Below, piece after piece: positions 28,313 to 28,931 of a DNA stretch of 28,931 nt. The notes under the pieces were generated by a model. That model was not told the DNA's origin. It made no database searches and saw nothing but the letters and a program-made list of their open reading frames with translations. Position 1 is the stretch's first letter, and every line of letters starts with the position of its first letter. Origin of the DNA: an uncultured Oscillibacter sp. (lineage in GTDB: Bacteria > Bacillota > Clostridia > Oscillospirales > Oscillospiraceae); contig CAAGJQ010000073.1 in the NCBI GenBank assembly GCA_900770295.1, positions 1 through 28,931 of the forward strand, written 5' to 3'. The position numbers and the translations under genes are program-made.

Positions 28313-28931
28313 CTAAAACGGTACCGACGCCGAGGATGATCCTCCAGCGCAGCAGGTAGCTCATACCGCTGCCATTCTTTATGCTGAAGCTCCGGAGCTG
28401 CGAAGCTATCAAAGTACTTCGTCCAATGAGGGATGAAAGTGAGAGTCCGGGATCCCGCCCAGAAGAAAAACAAAGAATCAAACTTCAGCTGATCTACGAT
28501 CCGAGACTCGCTCTGAGTGTTACCATCGGCCTCGACGATATCCAGGACCTTCAGGATCCGCTTGCCATAAGAGAAAACACGCAGCTTCTTCTGGAGCAGA
28601 AACATGTCATCCGCCAGATCACGGATCTTCTTATCAACATCGAAGCTCTGAGAGGCACACACTACTTTCACCTGACGATGACGCTGGAGCTTAAACCAGT
28701 CTCTGACCTCTACCGGAAACTTTTTGAAATTACGATTATCCCAGATCATGCCAATTTCATCTATGATCAAGAGAGAATGAGGCTCAAACTCATAGTAACC
28801 AACATCCTCGACCGGGACATAATAACAACCGGGTATTGGATCCGTACTGTATACCGTCCATCCGTTCTTGAGATGCTGCAAAGCCATCTTTGTAAGTAAG
28901 GTACTTTTACCTTGACCTTTCTTAGCATAAA
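28300..28931 (-). CDS. Zot-like (filamentous phage pI-type) assembly ATPase, 5' part outside the window
   Basis: The frame is open to the window edge, so the start is outside. About 210 residues are visible. They begin with a Walker A region YAKKGQGKSTLLTK and continue with Walker B SLLIIDEIGMIWDNRNFKKF and the block RDWFKLQRHRQVKVVCASQSFDVDKKIRDLADD, hallmarks of the Zot/pI family of filamentous phages. A later FFFWAGSRTLTFIPHWTKYF segment is typical of Clostridia members. Zot/pI is the ATPase that drives extrusion of the phage. Gram-negative versions have a membrane helix and periplasmic domain after the ATPase; nothing clearly similar is visible, the C-terminus being basic (RRRYRFRLRK). 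A related coupling ATPase of an integrative element is a less likely alternative. Confidence 0.85.
   Translation of the reverse strand, partial: YAKKGQGKSTLLTKMALQHLKNGWTVYSTDPIPGCYYVPVEDVGYYEFEPHSLLIIDEIGMIWDNRNFKKFPVEVRDWFKLQRHRQVKVVCASQSFDVDKKIRDLADDMFLLQKKLRVFSYGKRILKVLDIVEADGNTQSESRIVDQLKFDSLFFFWAGSRTLTFIPHWTKYFDSFAAPELQHKEWQRYELPAALEDHPRRRYRFRLRK

Larger units (their letters stand above)
26600..28931. mobile_element. Inovirus-like (filamentous phage) prophage, left part
   Basis: From about 26600 GC content falls sharply (very AT-rich to 27180, intermediate beyond), codon use changes and gene density with divergent orientation differs from the host. Four genes are visible: ribbon-helix-helix protein and small acidic protein (plus strand), Rep_trans-type initiator and Zot-like ATPase (minus strand). 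Zot with a rolling-circle Rep is the usual marker pair of inoviruses. The element runs past the window end, so coat proteins and the right end cannot be seen. A perfect palindrome (26609-26648) lies at the left edge. No integrase gene is visible in the part present, which would fit use of the host XerCD system. The left limit is approximate. Confidence 0.75.

Noticed and set aside
26600..28931. Integrative conjugative element or mobilisable plasmid instead of phage
   Set aside because: The Rep and nic-like hairpin would fit, but the ATPase has the Zot-type DEIG..NRNFKKF / LQRHRQVKVVCASQSFD pattern rather than that of FtsK/TcpA coupling proteins. It stays open until the right part is seen.
1..28931. 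CRISPR arrays, rRNA and tRNA genes, insertion sequences
   Set aside because: I looked for regular spacer repeats, conserved RNA gene segments and transposase motifs and saw none.

Overview
The window looks like chromosome of a high-GC, anaerobic, spore-forming gut clostridium, most likely Oscillospiraceae (Flavonifractor/Lawsonibacter/Dysosmobacter-like). Evidence: GC-rich codon use, sporulation genes (a SpoIID-domain protein, a SpoIIM-like protein next to xerD, a SigH-type sigma factor), an oxygen-scavenging flavodiiron-rubredoxin-reductase fusion, and B. subtilis-like order for trmK-nif3. The genus is inferred from protein style only.

Layout. 1-588: 3' end of an ABC-F ATPase. 689-1885: membrane-anchored protein of unknown function. 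2070-4586: three-part flavodiiron protein. 4643-6824: dapA and asd on the minus strand, both serving the lysine/DAP pathway, each with its own promoter. 7020-9717: SpoIID-domain protein, then queA. 9814-10979: strong promoter, a nickel/cobalt (NiCo) riboswitch with an overlapping terminator, and a CDF metal exporter. 11099-13361: LCM-family methyltransferase, a lone TfoX C-terminal domain, and tgt (second queuosine gene after queA). 13446-14312: yajC and a small membrane protein. 14697-16242: spoIIM-like gene and xerD with a non-canonical start codon. 16494-18331: ECF sigma factor and DUF4179 anti-sigma partner. 18428-21331: ruvC-ruvA-ruvB and a YczE-type membrane protein. 21382-22734: glmM. 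22892-23533: sigH-type sigma gene, possibly leaderless. 23572-24274: two small cysteine proteins (zinc ribbon, DUF1858). 24343-26565: trmK, nif3-like, yebC/pmpR, closed by a strong terminator.

Right after that terminator (about 26600) base composition drops sharply and foreign DNA begins, running off the window end. It carries a ribbon-helix-helix protein and a small acidic protein rightward and, leftward, a Rep_trans/MOBT-type rolling-circle initiator and a Zot-like P-loop ATPase cut by the window edge. Zot plus a rolling-circle Rep is the hallmark of filamentous phage, so I read it as an integrated Gram-positive inovirus. The 139-bp Rep-Zot intergenic region is packed with four hairpins. 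The one nearest rep has the form ACCCCCC-loop-GGGGGGT with CTAACA before the G run, as I remember the nic sites of ICEBs1 and Tn916. At the left edge a perfect 17-6-17 palindrome contains an 11-6-11 core shaped like a XerCD dif site. The phage-like element, its ICE-like origin and the dif-like edge are the most interesting content.

Regulation is unusually readable: about a dozen sigma-A promoters with near-consensus boxes are listed. In two places an intrinsic terminator's 3' arm doubles as the ribosome binding site of the next gene, with the start codon directly after the U tract.
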